Shown in pieces: positions 1 through 8,576 of a stretch of DNA of 64,000 nucleotides (position 1 is its first letter; every line of letters starts with the position of its first letter). The translations under genes and the position numbers were made by a program. The notes beneath the pieces are model-generated. The model was not told the origin of the DNA, made no database searches, and saw only the letters and a program-made list of their open reading frames with translations. Source of the DNA: Streptomyces microflavus (lineage in GTDB: Bacteria; Actinomycetota; Actinomycetes; Streptomycetales; Streptomycetaceae); contig NZ_BMUG01000006.1 in the NCBI RefSeq assembly GCF_014650075.1, positions 1 through 64,000 of the forward strand, given 5' to 3'.

Positions 1-2844
1 GCCGGCTCCGGCTTCGCCCACGACGAGGAGGAGCTGCGCCGCATCGCCGGCCAGGGCCTGACCCTGTCTCCGACCACGGAGGTGCTCCTGGAGGAGTCGA
101 TTCTGGGGTGGAAGGAGTACGAGCTGGAGCTGATGCGGGACCGCAACGACAATGTCGTGGTCGTCTGTTCGATCGAGAACTTCGACCCGATGGGTGTCCA
201 CACCGGTGACTCCATCACCGTCGCCCCCGCCATGACCCTCACCGACCGGGAGTATCAGCGGCTGCGGGATGTCGGGATCGCGATCATCCGTGAGGTGGGT
301 GTCGACACCGGTGGGTGCAACATCCAGTTCGCGATCGACCCCACCGACGGCCGGGTCATCGTCATCGAGATGAACCCCCGCGTCTCCCGCTCCTCCGCGC
401 TCGCCTCCAAGGCGACGGGTTTCCCGATTGCCAAGATCGCTGCGAAGCTGGCCGTGGGTTACACGCTGGATGAGATTCCGAACGACATCACGGAGAAGAC
501 GCCGGCGTCGTTCGAGCCGACGCTCGACTATGTGGTGGTGAAGGCGCCGCGGTTCGCGTTCGAGAAGTTCCCCTCCGCCGACTCGACGCTCACCACGACG
601 ATGAAGTCGGTGGGTGAGGCGATGGCGATCGGCCGGAACTTCACCGAAGCCCTCCAGAAAGCTTTGCGCTCGCTGGAGAAGAGAGGTTCGCAGTTCGCCT
701 TCACCGGGCCGGTCCGCGACAAGTCGGAGCTACTGGCAGAGGCGACCCGGCCCACGGACGGCCGGATCAACACCGTCATGCAGGCGATCCGCGCCGGCGC
801 CACCCAGGAGGAGGTCTTCGACGCCACGAAGATCGACCCCTGGTTCGTCGACCAGCTCTTCCTGATCAAGGAGTACGCCGACGAGCTGGCCGCTGCTGAC
901 AAGCTCGGCCCTGAGTTGCTGGCCGAGGCCAAGCGGCACGGGTTCTCCGATGCGCAGATCGGTGAGATCCGTGGGCTGCGTGAGGACGTGGTTCGTGAGG
1001 TCCGCCACGCGCTGGGGATCCGCCCGGTGTACAAGACGGTTGACACGTGTGCGGCGGAGTTCGCGGCGAACACCCCGTACTTCTACTCCTCCTACGACGA
1101 GGAGTCCGAAGTCGCGCCCCGTACGAAGCCTGCTGTGATCATTCTCGGTTCGGGTCCGAACCGGATCGGGCAGGGTATCGAGTTCGACTACTCCTGCGTG
1201 CATGCCTCCTTCGCCCTGTCCGACGCGGGCTATGAGACGGTGATGGTCAACTGCAATCCGGAGACGGTTTCGACGGACTACGACACCTCCGACCGGCTGT
1301 ATTTCGAGCCGCTCACGCTGGAGGACGTCCTGGAGATCGTCCACGCCGAATCCCTCGCCGGCCCGATCGCCGGGGTCATCGTCCAGCTCGGCGGCCAGAC
1401 GCCCCTGGGCCTCGCCCAGGCGCTGAAGGACAACGGGGTCCCGATCGTCGGCACGTCCCCGGAAGCGATCCACGCCGCCGAGGACCGCGGCGCCTTCGGC
1501 CAGGTCCTCGCCGAAGCCGGACTCCCGGCGCCGAAGCACGGGACGGCGACGACGTTCGCCGGGGCGAAGGCGATCGCGGACGAGATCGGCTACCCGGTTC
1601 TGGTCCGCCCCTCCTACGTCCTGGGCGGCCGGGGCATGGAGATCGTCTACGACGAGACCCGCCTGGCCTCCTACATCGCGGAGTCCACCGAGATCAGCCC
1701 CACCCGCCCGGTCCTGGTCGACCGGTTCCTCGACGACGCGATCGAGATCGATGTCGACGCGTTGTACGACGGCACCGAGCTCTACCTCGGCGGTGTGATG
1801 GAGCACATCGAGGAGGCCGGGATCCACTCCGGCGACTCGGCCTGCGCCCTGCCCCCGATCACCTTGGGCGGGTTCGACATCAAGCGGCTGCGGGCCTCGA
1901 CCGAGGGCATCGCCAAGGGTGTCGGTGTCCTCGGGCTGATCAACATCCAGTTCGCCCTGTCCGGGGACATCCTCTACGTCCTGGAGGCCAACCCCCGTGC
2001 CTCCCGCACCGTCCCCTTCACCTCGAAGGCGACCGCTGTCCCGCTGGCGAAGGCCGCCGCCCGTATCTCCCTCGGCGCGACCATCGCCGAACTCCGCGCC
2101 GAGGGTTTGCTGCCGAAGACCGGCGACGGGGGCACGCTGCCGCTGGACGCGCCGATCTCCGTCAAGGAAGCCGTCATGCCCTGGTCCCGGTTCCGGGACA
2201 TCCACGGCCGGGGCGTCGACACGGTCCTGGGTCCGGAGATGCGCTCCACGGGCGAGGTCATGGGCATCGACTCCGTCTTCGGCACGGCGTACGCGAAGTC
2301 GCAGGCGGGGGCTTACGGGCCGTTGCCGACGTCGGGGCGGGCGTTCATCTCGGTCGCGAACCGGGACAAGCGCTCGATGATCTTCCCGGCCCGTGAGCTC
2401 GTCGCCCACGGCTTCGAGCTGATGGCCACCTCCGGGACCGCCGAGGTCCTCAAGCGCAACGGGATCAACGCCACCGTCGTGCGCAAGCAGTCCGAAGGGG
2501 AGGGCCCGAACGGGGAGAGGACGATCGTCCAGCTCATCCATGACGGGCAGGTCGACCTCATCGTCAACACCCCCTACGGCACCGGGGGCCGGCTCGACGG
2601 CTACGAGATCCGCACCGCCGCGGTCGCCCGTTCCGTCCCGTGCCTCACCACGGTCCAGGCCCTCGCCGCGGCCGTCCAGGGCATCGACGCCCTCAACCAC
2701 GGCGACGTCGGCGTCCGCTCACTCCAAGAACACGCCGAGCAGCTCACCGCGATGACCGTGCGGGATCAGCTCGAACTGGCGGGCATCGAGGTGTCCAGGG
2801 CGACCGAGACGGCCAGGAGGGCGAGTGCCGTTCCCATCATGTAG
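1..2844 (+). CDS. carB: Carbamoyl-phosphate synthase large subunit (5' end outside window)
   Basis: The reading frame is open from base 1, so the N-terminal part (roughly 150 residues by family length) lies outside the window. CarB makes carbamoyl phosphate from bicarbonate, ammonia and two ATP for pyrimidine and arginine synthesis. What is visible is the end of the first ATP-grasp domain (EMNPRVSRSSALASKATG), the oligomerisation region, the second ATP-grasp domain with a parallel EANPRASRTVPFTSKAT, and the C-terminal methylglyoxal-synthase-like allosteric domain. After the usual CarB end (SLQEHAEQLTA) the frame runs about 30 more residues and stops 79 bases inside the convergent LysE gene. 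In the Streptomyces pyrimidine cluster as I know it, pyrD follows carB; here it does not, so this may be a second copy or a rearranged locus. Confidence 0.95.
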   Translation, partial: AGSGFAHDEEELRRIAGQGLTLSPTTEVLLEESILGWKEYELELMRDRNDNVVVVCSIENFDPMGVHTGDSITVAPAMTLTDREYQRLRDVGIAIIREVGVDTGGCNIQFAIDPTDGRVIVIEMNPRVSRSSALASKATGFPIAKIAAKLAVGYTLDEIPNDITEKTPASFEPTLDYVVVKAPRFAFEKFPSADSTLTTTMKSVGEAMAIGRNFTEALQKALRSLEKRGSQFAFTGPVRDKSELLAEATRPTDGRINTVMQAIRAGATQEEVFDATKIDPWFVDQLFLIKEYADELAAADKLGPELLAEAKRHGFSDAQIGEIRGLREDVVREVRHALGIRPVYKTVDTCAAEFAANTPYFYSSYDEESEVAPRTKPAVIILGSGPNRIGQGIEFDYSCVHASFALSDAGYETVMVNCNPETVSTDYDTSDRLYFEPLTLEDVLEIVHAESLAGPIAGVIVQLGGQTPLGLAQALKDNGVPIVGTSPEAIHAAEDRGAFGQVLAEAGLPAPKHGTATTFAGAKAIADEIGYPVLVRPSYVLGGRGMEIVYDETRLASYIAESTEISPTRPVLVDRFLDDAIEIDVDALYDGTELYLGGVMEHIEEAGIHSGDSACALPPITLGGFDIKRLRASTEGIAKGVGVLGLINIQFALSGDILYVLEANPRASRTVPFTSKATAVPLAKAAARISLGATIAELRAEGLLPKTGDGGTLPLDAPISVKEAVMPWSRFRDIHGRGVDTVLGPEMRSTGEVMGIDSVFGTAYAKSQAGAYGPLPTSGRAFISVANRDKRSMIFPARELVAHGFELMATSGTAEVLKRNGINATVVRKQSEGEGPNGERTIVQLIHDGQVDLIVNTPYGTGGRLDGYEIRTAAVARSVPCLTTVQALAAAVQGIDALNHGDVGVRSLQEHAEQLTAMTVRDQLELAGIEVSRATETARRASAVPIM

Positions 2845-3413
2845 CGCTGCACCTTGAGCCAGCCGGGGCGGCGGGCCAGGAAGATGGCGATGGATCCGGC
2901 GGCCAGGACGATGCTCAGGTTGATCGTGAGGGCCACCACGATCTGGACGGAGCCGAGCACGAACCCCTGGAACAGCACGTGCCCCGACTCCAGGTTGATG
3001 AACTGCGGGATGAGCGAGAGGTACATGATGGCGATCTTCGGGTTGAGCAGATTCGTCATCAGCCCCATCGTGAAGAGCTTGCGCGGGGAGTCGTGCGGCA
3101 TGTCCTGGGGGGCGAAGACGGAGACACCCCCGGGCCTCAGGGCCGTCCAGGCGAGGTAGGCCAGGTACGCCGCGCCGGCCAGCTTCACCGCGATGTACAG
3201 CTCGGGCACCGCGATGAAGACCACCGAGAGGCCGAGGTTCGTCGCCAGCAGGTAGACCAGGAACCCCACCGCGACACCGCCGAGGGAGACGACTCCGGCG
3301 CGCCGGCCCTGGGTGATGCTCCGGGAGACGAGATAGATCATGTTCGGGCCGGGGGTGAGCACCATCCCCAGGGCCACCATCGCGACTCCCAGTACTCCGG
3401 TCAGCTCAACCAT
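2766..3413 (-). CDS. LysE/RhtB-family amino-acid exporter
   Basis: A 215-residue hydrophobic protein of the LysE/RhtB family, which exports amino acids or similar small molecules across the membrane. The N-terminus holds the family signature around TPGPNMIYLVSRSITQG, followed by several hydrophobic segments. I chose the ATG at 3413 because a GAAGG lies just upstream and because the remaining length matches the family; the frame also stays open to 3518. The gene is divergent from a MocR-type regulator, with an inverted repeat between them, so that regulator probably controls it. Its 3' end overlaps the extended end of carB by 79 bases, tail to tail. The substrate cannot be told from sequence. 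Confidence 0.88.
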   Translation of the reverse strand: MVELTGVLGVAMVALGMVLTPGPNMIYLVSRSITQGRRAGVVSLGGVAVGFLVYLLATNLGLSVVFIAVPELYIAVKLAGAAYLAYLAWTALRPGGVSVFAPQDMPHDSPRKLFTMGLMTNLLNPKIAIMYLSLIPQFINLESGHVLFQGFVLGSVQIVVALTINLSIVLAAGSIAIFLARRPGWLKVQRYMMGTALALLAVSVALDTSMPASSS

Positions 3414-3554
3414 TGCTTGCGCGCCGCCTTCTGTTCCGTGGTCTGTTCCGTGGGTCTGTTCTGCGGCCAGTTCCGTCGCCGGCTCCGTGCATTTCCGGTC
3501 TCCTGCGGAGCCGGGCATCGGAGCAATTCGAGTGTAAGGTCAAATCTTTCCTCG

Positions 3555-3575
3555 GTTCAATACGGAATATTGAAC
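3555..3575. promoter_or_regulatory. Inverted repeat between lysE and mocR, candidate operator
   Basis: The sequence shows perfect 8-base arms GTTCAATA and TATTGAAC separated by CGGAA. It is AT-rich against a GC-rich background and sits between the two divergent starts. MocR-type regulators usually bind next to their own gene and a divergent target, so this is the obvious candidate site. Binding is inferred. Confidence 0.5.
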
Positions 3576-3668
3576 TCGGTGCAATGCTGTGCTTCGCTGT
3601 CGCTGAGCAAGACGATGAACGGGTCGGCGGGTGATGCCGGCGAGTGATGAGTACGGGAGGTGAGGTTC

Positions 3669-5015
3669 GTGAAGGACTACCGGAGCGTCGCCGATGCGGT
3701 GGCGGAGGAGATCCGAGCGGGCCGGCTCAAGGCGGGTGAACGGCTCCCCGCCCAACGGGAATTCGCCCGGAAGTACGGCATCGCCAATTCCACGGCCACC
3801 CGCGTCTATCAGGAGCTCGCCCGCCGGGGTTTCACCGTCGGCCATGTGGGCCGCGGCACCTTCGTCTGCGACGCCCCCGGCCCGGCGGCCGCCGCCCCCG
3901 CACTGTCCGAGCCCGCCGACAGCCGGATCGACCTTGAGCTCAACTACCCGGTGGTGCCCGAGCAGGCCGGGCTGCTCGCCGCCGGTCTCGGCAGGCTGCT
4001 GCTCCCGGATCGTCTGGAGCCGGTACTGCGACCGGTCGGAGCGGCCGGTACCCCCGCCGCGCGCGATGCCGCGGCCGACCTGCTCGCGCGGGGCGGCTGG
4101 CGCCCCGATCCGGCGCGGATCCTGTTCGCCGGGAGCGGCCGCCAGGCGATCTCGGCGGTCGTCGCCGCGCTGACCCGGCCGGGCGCGCGGCTGGGCGTCG
4201 AGGAGCTGACGTATCCGGTGCTGAAGGCGATCGCCACCCGGCTCGGCGTCACCCTCGTGCCGCTGGCGATGGACGCGGACGGGCTCATTCCGGAAGCGGT
4301 GGAGGAGGCGCACCGGGCCGGGCCGCTGCACGCCGTCTACGTACAGCCGGTCCTGCACAATCCGCTGTCGCTGACCATGTCCGCGGGCAGGCTGGACCGC
4401 CTGGCCGATGTGCTGCTGACGTGCGGGATCCATGCGATCGAGGACGCCGTCTGGGCTTTCCTCCGGGACGATCTGCCGCCCCTCGCGTCGCGTGCGCCGG
4501 AGCGGACGGTCCTTGTCGACAGTCTGTCCAAACGGCTCTCCCCGGGGCTGTCTCTCGGGTTCGCGGTGGCCCCCGCCGCCATGTCGGCCGGCGTCGCGGC
4601 CGCTCTGCGCTCGGGTGGCTGGACGCCCATGCGGTTTCCCCTGGAAGCGATGGCCCAGTGGCAGGCGGACGGTGCCGTGGAGACTCTCGTACGGGCCAAG
4701 CAGCGGCAGGCCGTCGAGCGGCAGGAGATCGCGGAGCGCCACCTCGGTGACTTCGTGACCCGTAGCGCACCGGGGTCGTACTACCGCTGGTGGGAGCTGC
4801 CGAGGCCGTGGCGCGCCGACACCTTCGTCGCCGCTGCGGCGCGGCACGGTATCGCGGTGACTCCGGCCGCCGCGTTCTCCGTCGGCCGGAGCCACCGCGG
4901 ACCGCACGCGATCCGTCTCGGCCTCGCCTCGCCGGGCGCCGAGACCCTCTCCAGGGCCCTCGCGACCCTCGGCGACCTCGCCAGGTCGGCCCCGGACGAT
5001 CTCGCCCAGGACTGA
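3669..5015 (+). CDS. MocR-type (GntR/aminotransferase) transcriptional regulator
   Basis: A 448-residue fusion of an N-terminal GntR winged helix (about residues 1-75) to a class I aminotransferase-like domain. The helix region reads PAQREFARKYGIANSTATRVY. The PLP-binding lysine is visible as K288 in DSLSKRLSPGL. Such proteins are PLP- or amino-acid-responsive transcription factors. The GTG at 3669 is preferred over the in-frame GTG at 3660 because GGGAGG lies 8 bases before 3669. Divergence from a LysE exporter suggests control of export of an amino acid or related compound. Enzymatic activity is not expected but cannot be excluded. Confidence 0.88.
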   Translation: MKDYRSVADAVAEEIRAGRLKAGERLPAQREFARKYGIANSTATRVYQELARRGFTVGHVGRGTFVCDAPGPAAAAPALSEPADSRIDLELNYPVVPEQAGLLAAGLGRLLLPDRLEPVLRPVGAAGTPAARDAAADLLARGGWRPDPARILFAGSGRQAISAVVAALTRPGARLGVEELTYPVLKAIATRLGVTLVPLAMDADGLIPEAVEEAHRAGPLHAVYVQPVLHNPLSLTMSAGRLDRLADVLLTCGIHAIEDAVWAFLRDDLPPLASRAPERTVLVDSLSKRLSPGLSLGFAVAPAAMSAGVAAALRSGGWTPMRFPLEAMAQWQADGAVETLVRAKQRQAVERQEIAERHLGDFVTRSAPGSYYRWWELPRPWRADTFVAAAARHGIAVTPAAAFSVGRSHRGPHAIRLGLASPGAETLSRALATLGDLARSAPDDLAQD

Positions 5016-5459
5016 GGCGGTGCCTCCGGGCCCCGCAGGGAGCGCGCCCGCCGCACCGCCCGTCTCAGGATGCGAGACGTTTCTCTGTCAATTTCGAGGA
5101 GAAAAAGGCCGGATAGGGAATGATGCCGATTGCGCTTTTTGTGCATCAGCCCCAGGCCGAGTCTTTTCGTGTCTGTTGTGCACGGCGTGCGCGCTGTGAA
5201 AAGCAAGTATGCGCAGCGCTGACGGTCCGATACATACCATCACCTTATCGATGTGATTGTTTCCATGTTTCACTGCGGGCGTTTCCCGTTTGTGAAATTT
5301 CCCGGGCGAGTTCCTGTGAATCGACTCCGGGAAGGTGCCACTACTGCATTTGTCCGGGCGCTTTTTTTGCGTCACGGCCATCCTTTCGCATATTCCGGCG
5401 ACGATGCGAGCCTGCCTGTCGTCCTGACCACGCATTGCGGCAACACGAAGGATGAGCAG
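5016..5459. other. Low-GC leader region before a LuxR gene
   Basis: About 440 bases without a gene I can support. Base composition is clearly less GC-rich than the flanks, with runs such as GCGCTTTTTTTGCG. It probably contains the promoter of the LuxR gene. A cysteine-rich open frame at 5120-5455 ends 4 bases before the LuxR start, but its third-base GC is not that of a typical streptomycete gene. Confidence 0.4.
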
Positions 5460-6503
5460 ATGGCGCCAGAACCTGACATAACGCCACTTACCGAGGTGCG
5501 CCTGTGCGAGGAGGGACTGCGGCGCTACCGTGAGGCGCTGGAGGCGGGGACGGTATCCGGTGATGTGCCCGGATGCCTCATCAGGTCCGGGCTTCTGCGG
5601 CCGCTGCCCGGCGGACGGGCCGTGTACGTGCCTGTTCCCCCGAGTATCGCCGAATCACAACTCGCGCGTCATATCGAGCGTGACATCGAAGAGCGACGGA
5701 ACACCCTGGAAGTCCTGCATTCATCCTTCCTGGCGGCGGAAGCCGTCTACCGAAAGGTCCAGCGCCGGGCGGAGCTGCCCATCGAGCCGCTGAGCGGTGA
5801 GGAGGTGATCGGCGAGGCGCTCCGGAAGGCCGTCGGGTCCTGCAAGGAGGAGTTGCTGACCGCGCAGCCCGGCGGCGGCCGGCCGCCCGCGCTGCTCGCC
5901 GAGGCGTTGCCCCGCGATCTTGCTCTGCTGCGGAAGGGCGTACGGCAGCGCACGCTCTATCAGCACAGTGTGCGGTCGCACGCGCCCACCCTGGCCTACA
6001 TCGAACAGGTCCTCGCCGAAGGTGCCCAGGTCCGTACCGTGGATGAGATCTTCGAGCGCGTCATCATCTGCGACCGCTCGGTCGCCTTCATCCCGGGGAC
6101 CGCGGAACGCAAGAGCACCGCGCTGGCTCTCCGTGACCCGGGCGTGATCGAGTTCCTGGCCAAGATGTTCGACCATGCGTGGGAGCGGGCCGAGCCCGTC
6201 GCCATCAGCATCGAACGGCACCGCCCCGACCTGCTCACCAGCTCGGTCCGCAGAACCGTGCTTCGCATGGTCGTGACCGGCCACACGGACGAATCCATCG
6301 CGTCCCGGCTGGGCATGAGCGCCCGCACCGTGTCCACCCACATCCGCAAGGTCTCCGAAGCGCTCGGGAGCCGCAGCAGGGCCGAGCTGGGCTACCTGCT
6401 CTCCCAGCGGCGGCTGCTCGAACAGGGCAGCGCCCCCCTGGGCGAGGTCCCCGGCTCCCCGGCTCCCGGACGCCGGCAGCCCACGAAGGAGTCCTGCGGC
6501 TGA
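5460..6503 (+). CDS. LuxR-type helix-turn-helix transcriptional regulator
   Basis: A 347-residue regulator with a C-terminal LuxR/GerE helix-turn-helix (about residues 275-335: VVTGHTDESIASRLGMSART then STHIRKVSEALGSRSRAELG). The N-terminal half is mostly helical and resembles TrmB-like ligand-sensing regulators (ESQLARHIERDIEERRNTLE). I chose the ATG at 5460 because GAAGGA lies just upstream and the composition becomes typical of coding sequence there; the frame is open back to 5253. Its stop lies 2 bases from the stop of the convergent small gene at 6506. The low-GC upstream region could mean acquisition. Target genes are unknown. Confidence 0.8.
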   Translation: MAPEPDITPLTEVRLCEEGLRRYREALEAGTVSGDVPGCLIRSGLLRPLPGGRAVYVPVPPSIAESQLARHIERDIEERRNTLEVLHSSFLAAEAVYRKVQRRAELPIEPLSGEEVIGEALRKAVGSCKEELLTAQPGGGRPPALLAEALPRDLALLRKGVRQRTLYQHSVRSHAPTLAYIEQVLAEGAQVRTVDEIFERVIICDRSVAFIPGTAERKSTALALRDPGVIEFLAKMFDHAWERAEPVAISIERHRPDLLTSSVRRTVLRMVVTGHTDESIASRLGMSARTVSTHIRKVSEALGSRSRAELGYLLSQRRLLEQGSAPLGEVPGSPAPGRRQPTKESCG

Positions 6504-6505
6504 CG

Positions 6506-6730
6506 TCAGAGCGGGCTCCGGCTACGGGCGTTCACCTCGGCGAGCTGGGCGCTCAGCAGTTCGGCGCGGCTGAGCGGCCGTACGTCGGCGGGGTCCGCCT
6601 CCCACGCGCGGCCACCCCCGAGCGGGGCGAGCCGGAGGCGGGCGCCGTGGTGGCCGAGCACCACGCCCACCCGGTCGCACCCGCTGTCGTGGACGGCCGC
6701 CCCGACCGCCGGGCCGGAGTCCTCCCTCAC
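6506..6730 (-). CDS. Small conserved protein, translationally coupled to upstream small gene
   Basis: A 74-residue protein starting at a GTG that overlaps the stop of the upstream gene by 4 bases (GTGA), so translation is probably coupled. Its middle (GVVLGHHGARLRLAPLGGG) resembles small streptomycete proteins with a VGxVxGxxG...LRPxGGGxEW pattern that I recall near XRE/DUF397 genes. No catalytic motif is visible. The pair is divergent from an XRE regulator. Function unknown. Confidence 0.6.
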   Translation of the reverse strand: MREDSGPAVGAAVHDSGCDRVGVVLGHHGARLRLAPLGGGRAWEADPADVRPLSRAELLSAQLAEVNARSRSPL

Positions 6731-7011
6731 CCGGCCAGCCCGTTCGTGATGGCGGTCGCCAACGCGTGGGCCACGGGTGCGGAGCAGACCCCGAGGTGCA
6801 CGAGGGCGTACCGGATCTCGCCCGAACGCTCCTCGGGGACGGTGTCGGCCCACGGCGTACGGACATCCATGGCGGGAAGCTGGATACCGGCCCGGGTGAG
6901 AGCCGTGGCGAGTGCGTCCCGCGCGTCCAGTGCCTCCTTCACTTTGGCGGGACCGGAGTTGAGGGCGGCGCTCTGCGGGGTACGGCGGGGGAGGGGCGGC
7001 CTGGACGTCAT
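6727..7011 (-). CDS. Small hypothetical protein upstream of 74-residue partner
   Basis: A 94-residue protein with a strong GAAGGAGG six bases before the ATG at 7011. The sequence looks helical (KVKEALDARDALATALTRAG), without cysteines beyond one and without membrane segments. It forms a two-gene coupled unit with the 74-residue gene after it and is divergent from the XRE/DUF397 genes, which suggests shared control. I do not recognise a characterised family. It may belong to the accessory proteins that travel with XRE/DUF397 modules. Confidence 0.65.
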   Translation of the reverse strand: MTSRPPLPRRTPQSAALNSGPAKVKEALDARDALATALTRAGIQLPAMDVRTPWADTVPEERSGEIRYALVHLGVCSAPVAHALATAITNGLAG

Positions 7012-7187
7012 GACGTCCTCCTTCGGCTGGATGTTGGACGGAAGGGGCGCCCCGGCCGCACGTCCTGAACTACCGTGCGTGAGGGGCTCATTACGAGAAT
7101 GGCCTGGCCAGGGGTGCGATCCGGCAGGAGCCGGGAGCAGCTTCCCGGCCGGGAGAACCACGTTCCACACGTTCCACGGAGGACGCG

Positions 7188-8030
7188 ATGCCGACGAGGC
7201 GAGCGGTCACGGGCCGCAGCAGGGAACCACGAGCGCGCTTCGCGGAGGAGCTACGGCTCCTGCGCACGGCACGCGGCCACAGCCTGCGGCAGCTGGGCGA
7301 CCGGCTGGGCTGGGACTGGTCGCTGTTCGGCAAGATGGAGAAGGGTGAGACGGTCGGCGGCCCGGAGGTGGTCCAGGCGCTGGACGTCCACTACGGGACG
7401 CCGGGGCTGCTACTGGCGCTCTGGGAACTGGCCGTCAGCGACAAGACGCAGTTCAAGGAGCGGTACCGGCGGTACATGGCGCTGGAGGCCGAGGCGGTGA
7501 GCCTGTGGCACTTCGCGGTGAGCGTGCTGCCGGGGCTGTTGCAGACACCTGCGTACGCACGGGAGTTGCTGGCGGCCGGTGGTCTCAAGGGCGAGGCGCT
7601 GGACCAGCAGGTCGAGGCCCGGATGGGGCGGCAGAGCCTGCTGGAGGGTGAGGGGGCTCCGCCGTTCCGGACGATCCTGTCGGAGGCGACACTGCGGACG
7701 GCGCTGCGGGATACGGGGGAGTGGCGCAAGCAGCTGGAGTACCTGGCTGAGATGGCCGAGCGGCCGAACCTGACGCTTCAAGTCCTTCCGCAGCAGGCTG
7801 GGTTGCACGGTCTGTCGAGCACTGACGTCTGGTTCCTTCGGCTTCCGGATGCTCGTACGGTGGCCTACACGGAAAACGGATACGGAGGTGACCTCATCGA
7901 GGAGAACGCCGCGGTGGAGCGTGTGCAGCGTGTGTACGATGCGACACGTGACCTGGCACTTTCCCCGGCCGAGTCGCGAAACTTCGTCCTAGGCGTGTTG
8001 GAGGAGCTGAAGTGGGATCCATCGACCTGA
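7188..8030 (+). CDS. XRE-family regulator with DUF5753 (Scr1/WhiJ-like)
   Basis: A 280-residue protein. The N-terminal helix-turn-helix (about residues 15-75, RTARGHSLRQLGDRLGWDWS) is followed by a DUF5753-type domain to the C-terminus (LLQTPAYARELL, MGRQSLL, EYLAEMAERPNLTLQVLPQQ, VYDATRDLALSPAES). This is the Scr1/WhiJ-like family that accompanies DUF397 proteins in Streptomyces and often affects development or antibiotic production. GGAGG lies 7 bases before the ATG. Its last 19 bases overlap the first DUF397 gene, the usual operon arrangement. Confidence 0.9.
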   Translation: MPTRRAVTGRSREPRARFAEELRLLRTARGHSLRQLGDRLGWDWSLFGKMEKGETVGGPEVVQALDVHYGTPGLLLALWELAVSDKTQFKERYRRYMALEAEAVSLWHFAVSVLPGLLQTPAYARELLAAGGLKGEALDQQVEARMGRQSLLEGEGAPPFRTILSEATLRTALRDTGEWRKQLEYLAEMAERPNLTLQVLPQQAGLHGLSSTDVWFLRLPDARTVAYTENGYGGDLIEENAAVERVQRVYDATRDLALSPAESRNFVLGVLEELKWDPST

Positions 8031-8221
8031 CCGCCGCGACCTGGCGCAAGAGCAGCCACAGCAATCAGGACGGCGGCGCGTGCCTTGAGGTCGCGGACGG
8101 CTTCACCGCTGTCGTCCCGGTCCGGGACAGCAAGAACCCCCAAGGCCCCGCGCTCACCTTCGCGGCCGACGGCTGGTCGTCGTTCGTCTCTGCGGTCAAG
8201 GACAGCGACCTGAGCGCCTGA
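8012..8221 (+). CDS. DUF397 protein, copy 1
   Basis: A 69-residue DUF397 protein beginning with the typical TWRKSSHSNQDGGACLEVAD and continuing with VPVRDSKNPQGPALTF. The GTG start overlaps the XRE gene by 19 bases and has GGAGGAG upstream, so it is co-translated with its regulator. DUF397 proteins are small partners of XRE/DUF5753 regulators, with a toxin-like role proposed for some. The 3' half is identical at DNA level to the second copy 355 bases downstream. Confidence 0.9.
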   Translation: MGSIDLTAATWRKSSHSNQDGGACLEVADGFTAVVPVRDSKNPQGPALTFAADGWSSFVSAVKDSDLSA

Positions 8222-8225
8222 TCCG
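8117..8225 (+). repeat. 109-bp direct repeat, identical to 8472-8580
   Basis: Bases 8117-8225 and 8472-8580 are identical, offset by 355. The repeat covers the 3' half of both DUF397 genes, their stop codons and four bases beyond. The 5' halves differ at several positions, so this looks like a tandem duplication with recent gene conversion of the 3' part. Confidence 0.9.
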
Positions 8226-8240
8226 GCGCCGGTACGAGAT

Positions 8241-8269
8241 GGCCCCCGCTGCCACGTTCGGCGGGAGCC
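8241..8269 (+). terminator. Degenerate hairpin after DUF397 copy 1
   Basis: GGCCCCCGC pairs with GCGGGAGCC with one mismatch. It corresponds in position and sequence to the perfect terminator after copy 2 and looks like its decayed duplicate, so read-through into copy 2 is likely. Confidence 0.4.
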
Positions 8270-8366
8270 CGCACGGTCTCGCCGACGCTGACGTCATGCA
8301 CCTCAGCCTGCCTGCCTGCCTGACGGGCGTCGCGGAGATTCATTCTGCGCATCCTGGAGGAAGTAC

Positions 8367-8576
8367 GTGCGAGCCCTTGATCTGAACGCAGCCACTTGGC
8401 GCAAGAGCAGCTACAGCAACCAGGACGGCGGCCAGTGCCTTGAGGTTGCCGACGACTTCGCCCCGGTCGTTCCGGTCCGGGACAGCAAGAACCCCCAAGG
8501 CCCCGCGCTCACCTTCGCGGCCGACGGCTGGTCGTCGTTCGTCTCTGCGGTCAAGGACAGCGACCTGAGCGCCTGA
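8367..8576 (+). CDS. DUF397 protein, copy 2
   Basis: A 69-residue DUF397 protein (TWRKSSYSNQDGGQCLEVAD) that differs from copy 1 only in its N-terminal half. Its own GGAGGAAG lies before the GTG at 8367. The C-terminal 35 residues are encoded by the 109-bp identical block. A strong hairpin follows. Two DUF397 genes behind one XRE gene could give different partner specificities. Confidence 0.88.
   Translation: MRALDLNAATWRKSSYSNQDGGQCLEVADDFAPVVPVRDSKNPQGPALTFAADGWSSFVSAVKDSDLSA

Noticed and set aside
730..2700. Long minus-strand open frame opposite carB
   Set aside because: It is the antisense shadow of a conserved enzyme; composition is Arg/Gly/Asp-rich nonsense with no domain. High-GC DNA commonly gives such frames.
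5120..5455. Cysteine-rich 111-residue frame as a definite gene
   Set aside because: Third-base GC is far below neighbouring genes and no family is recognisable. Reported only as an observation.
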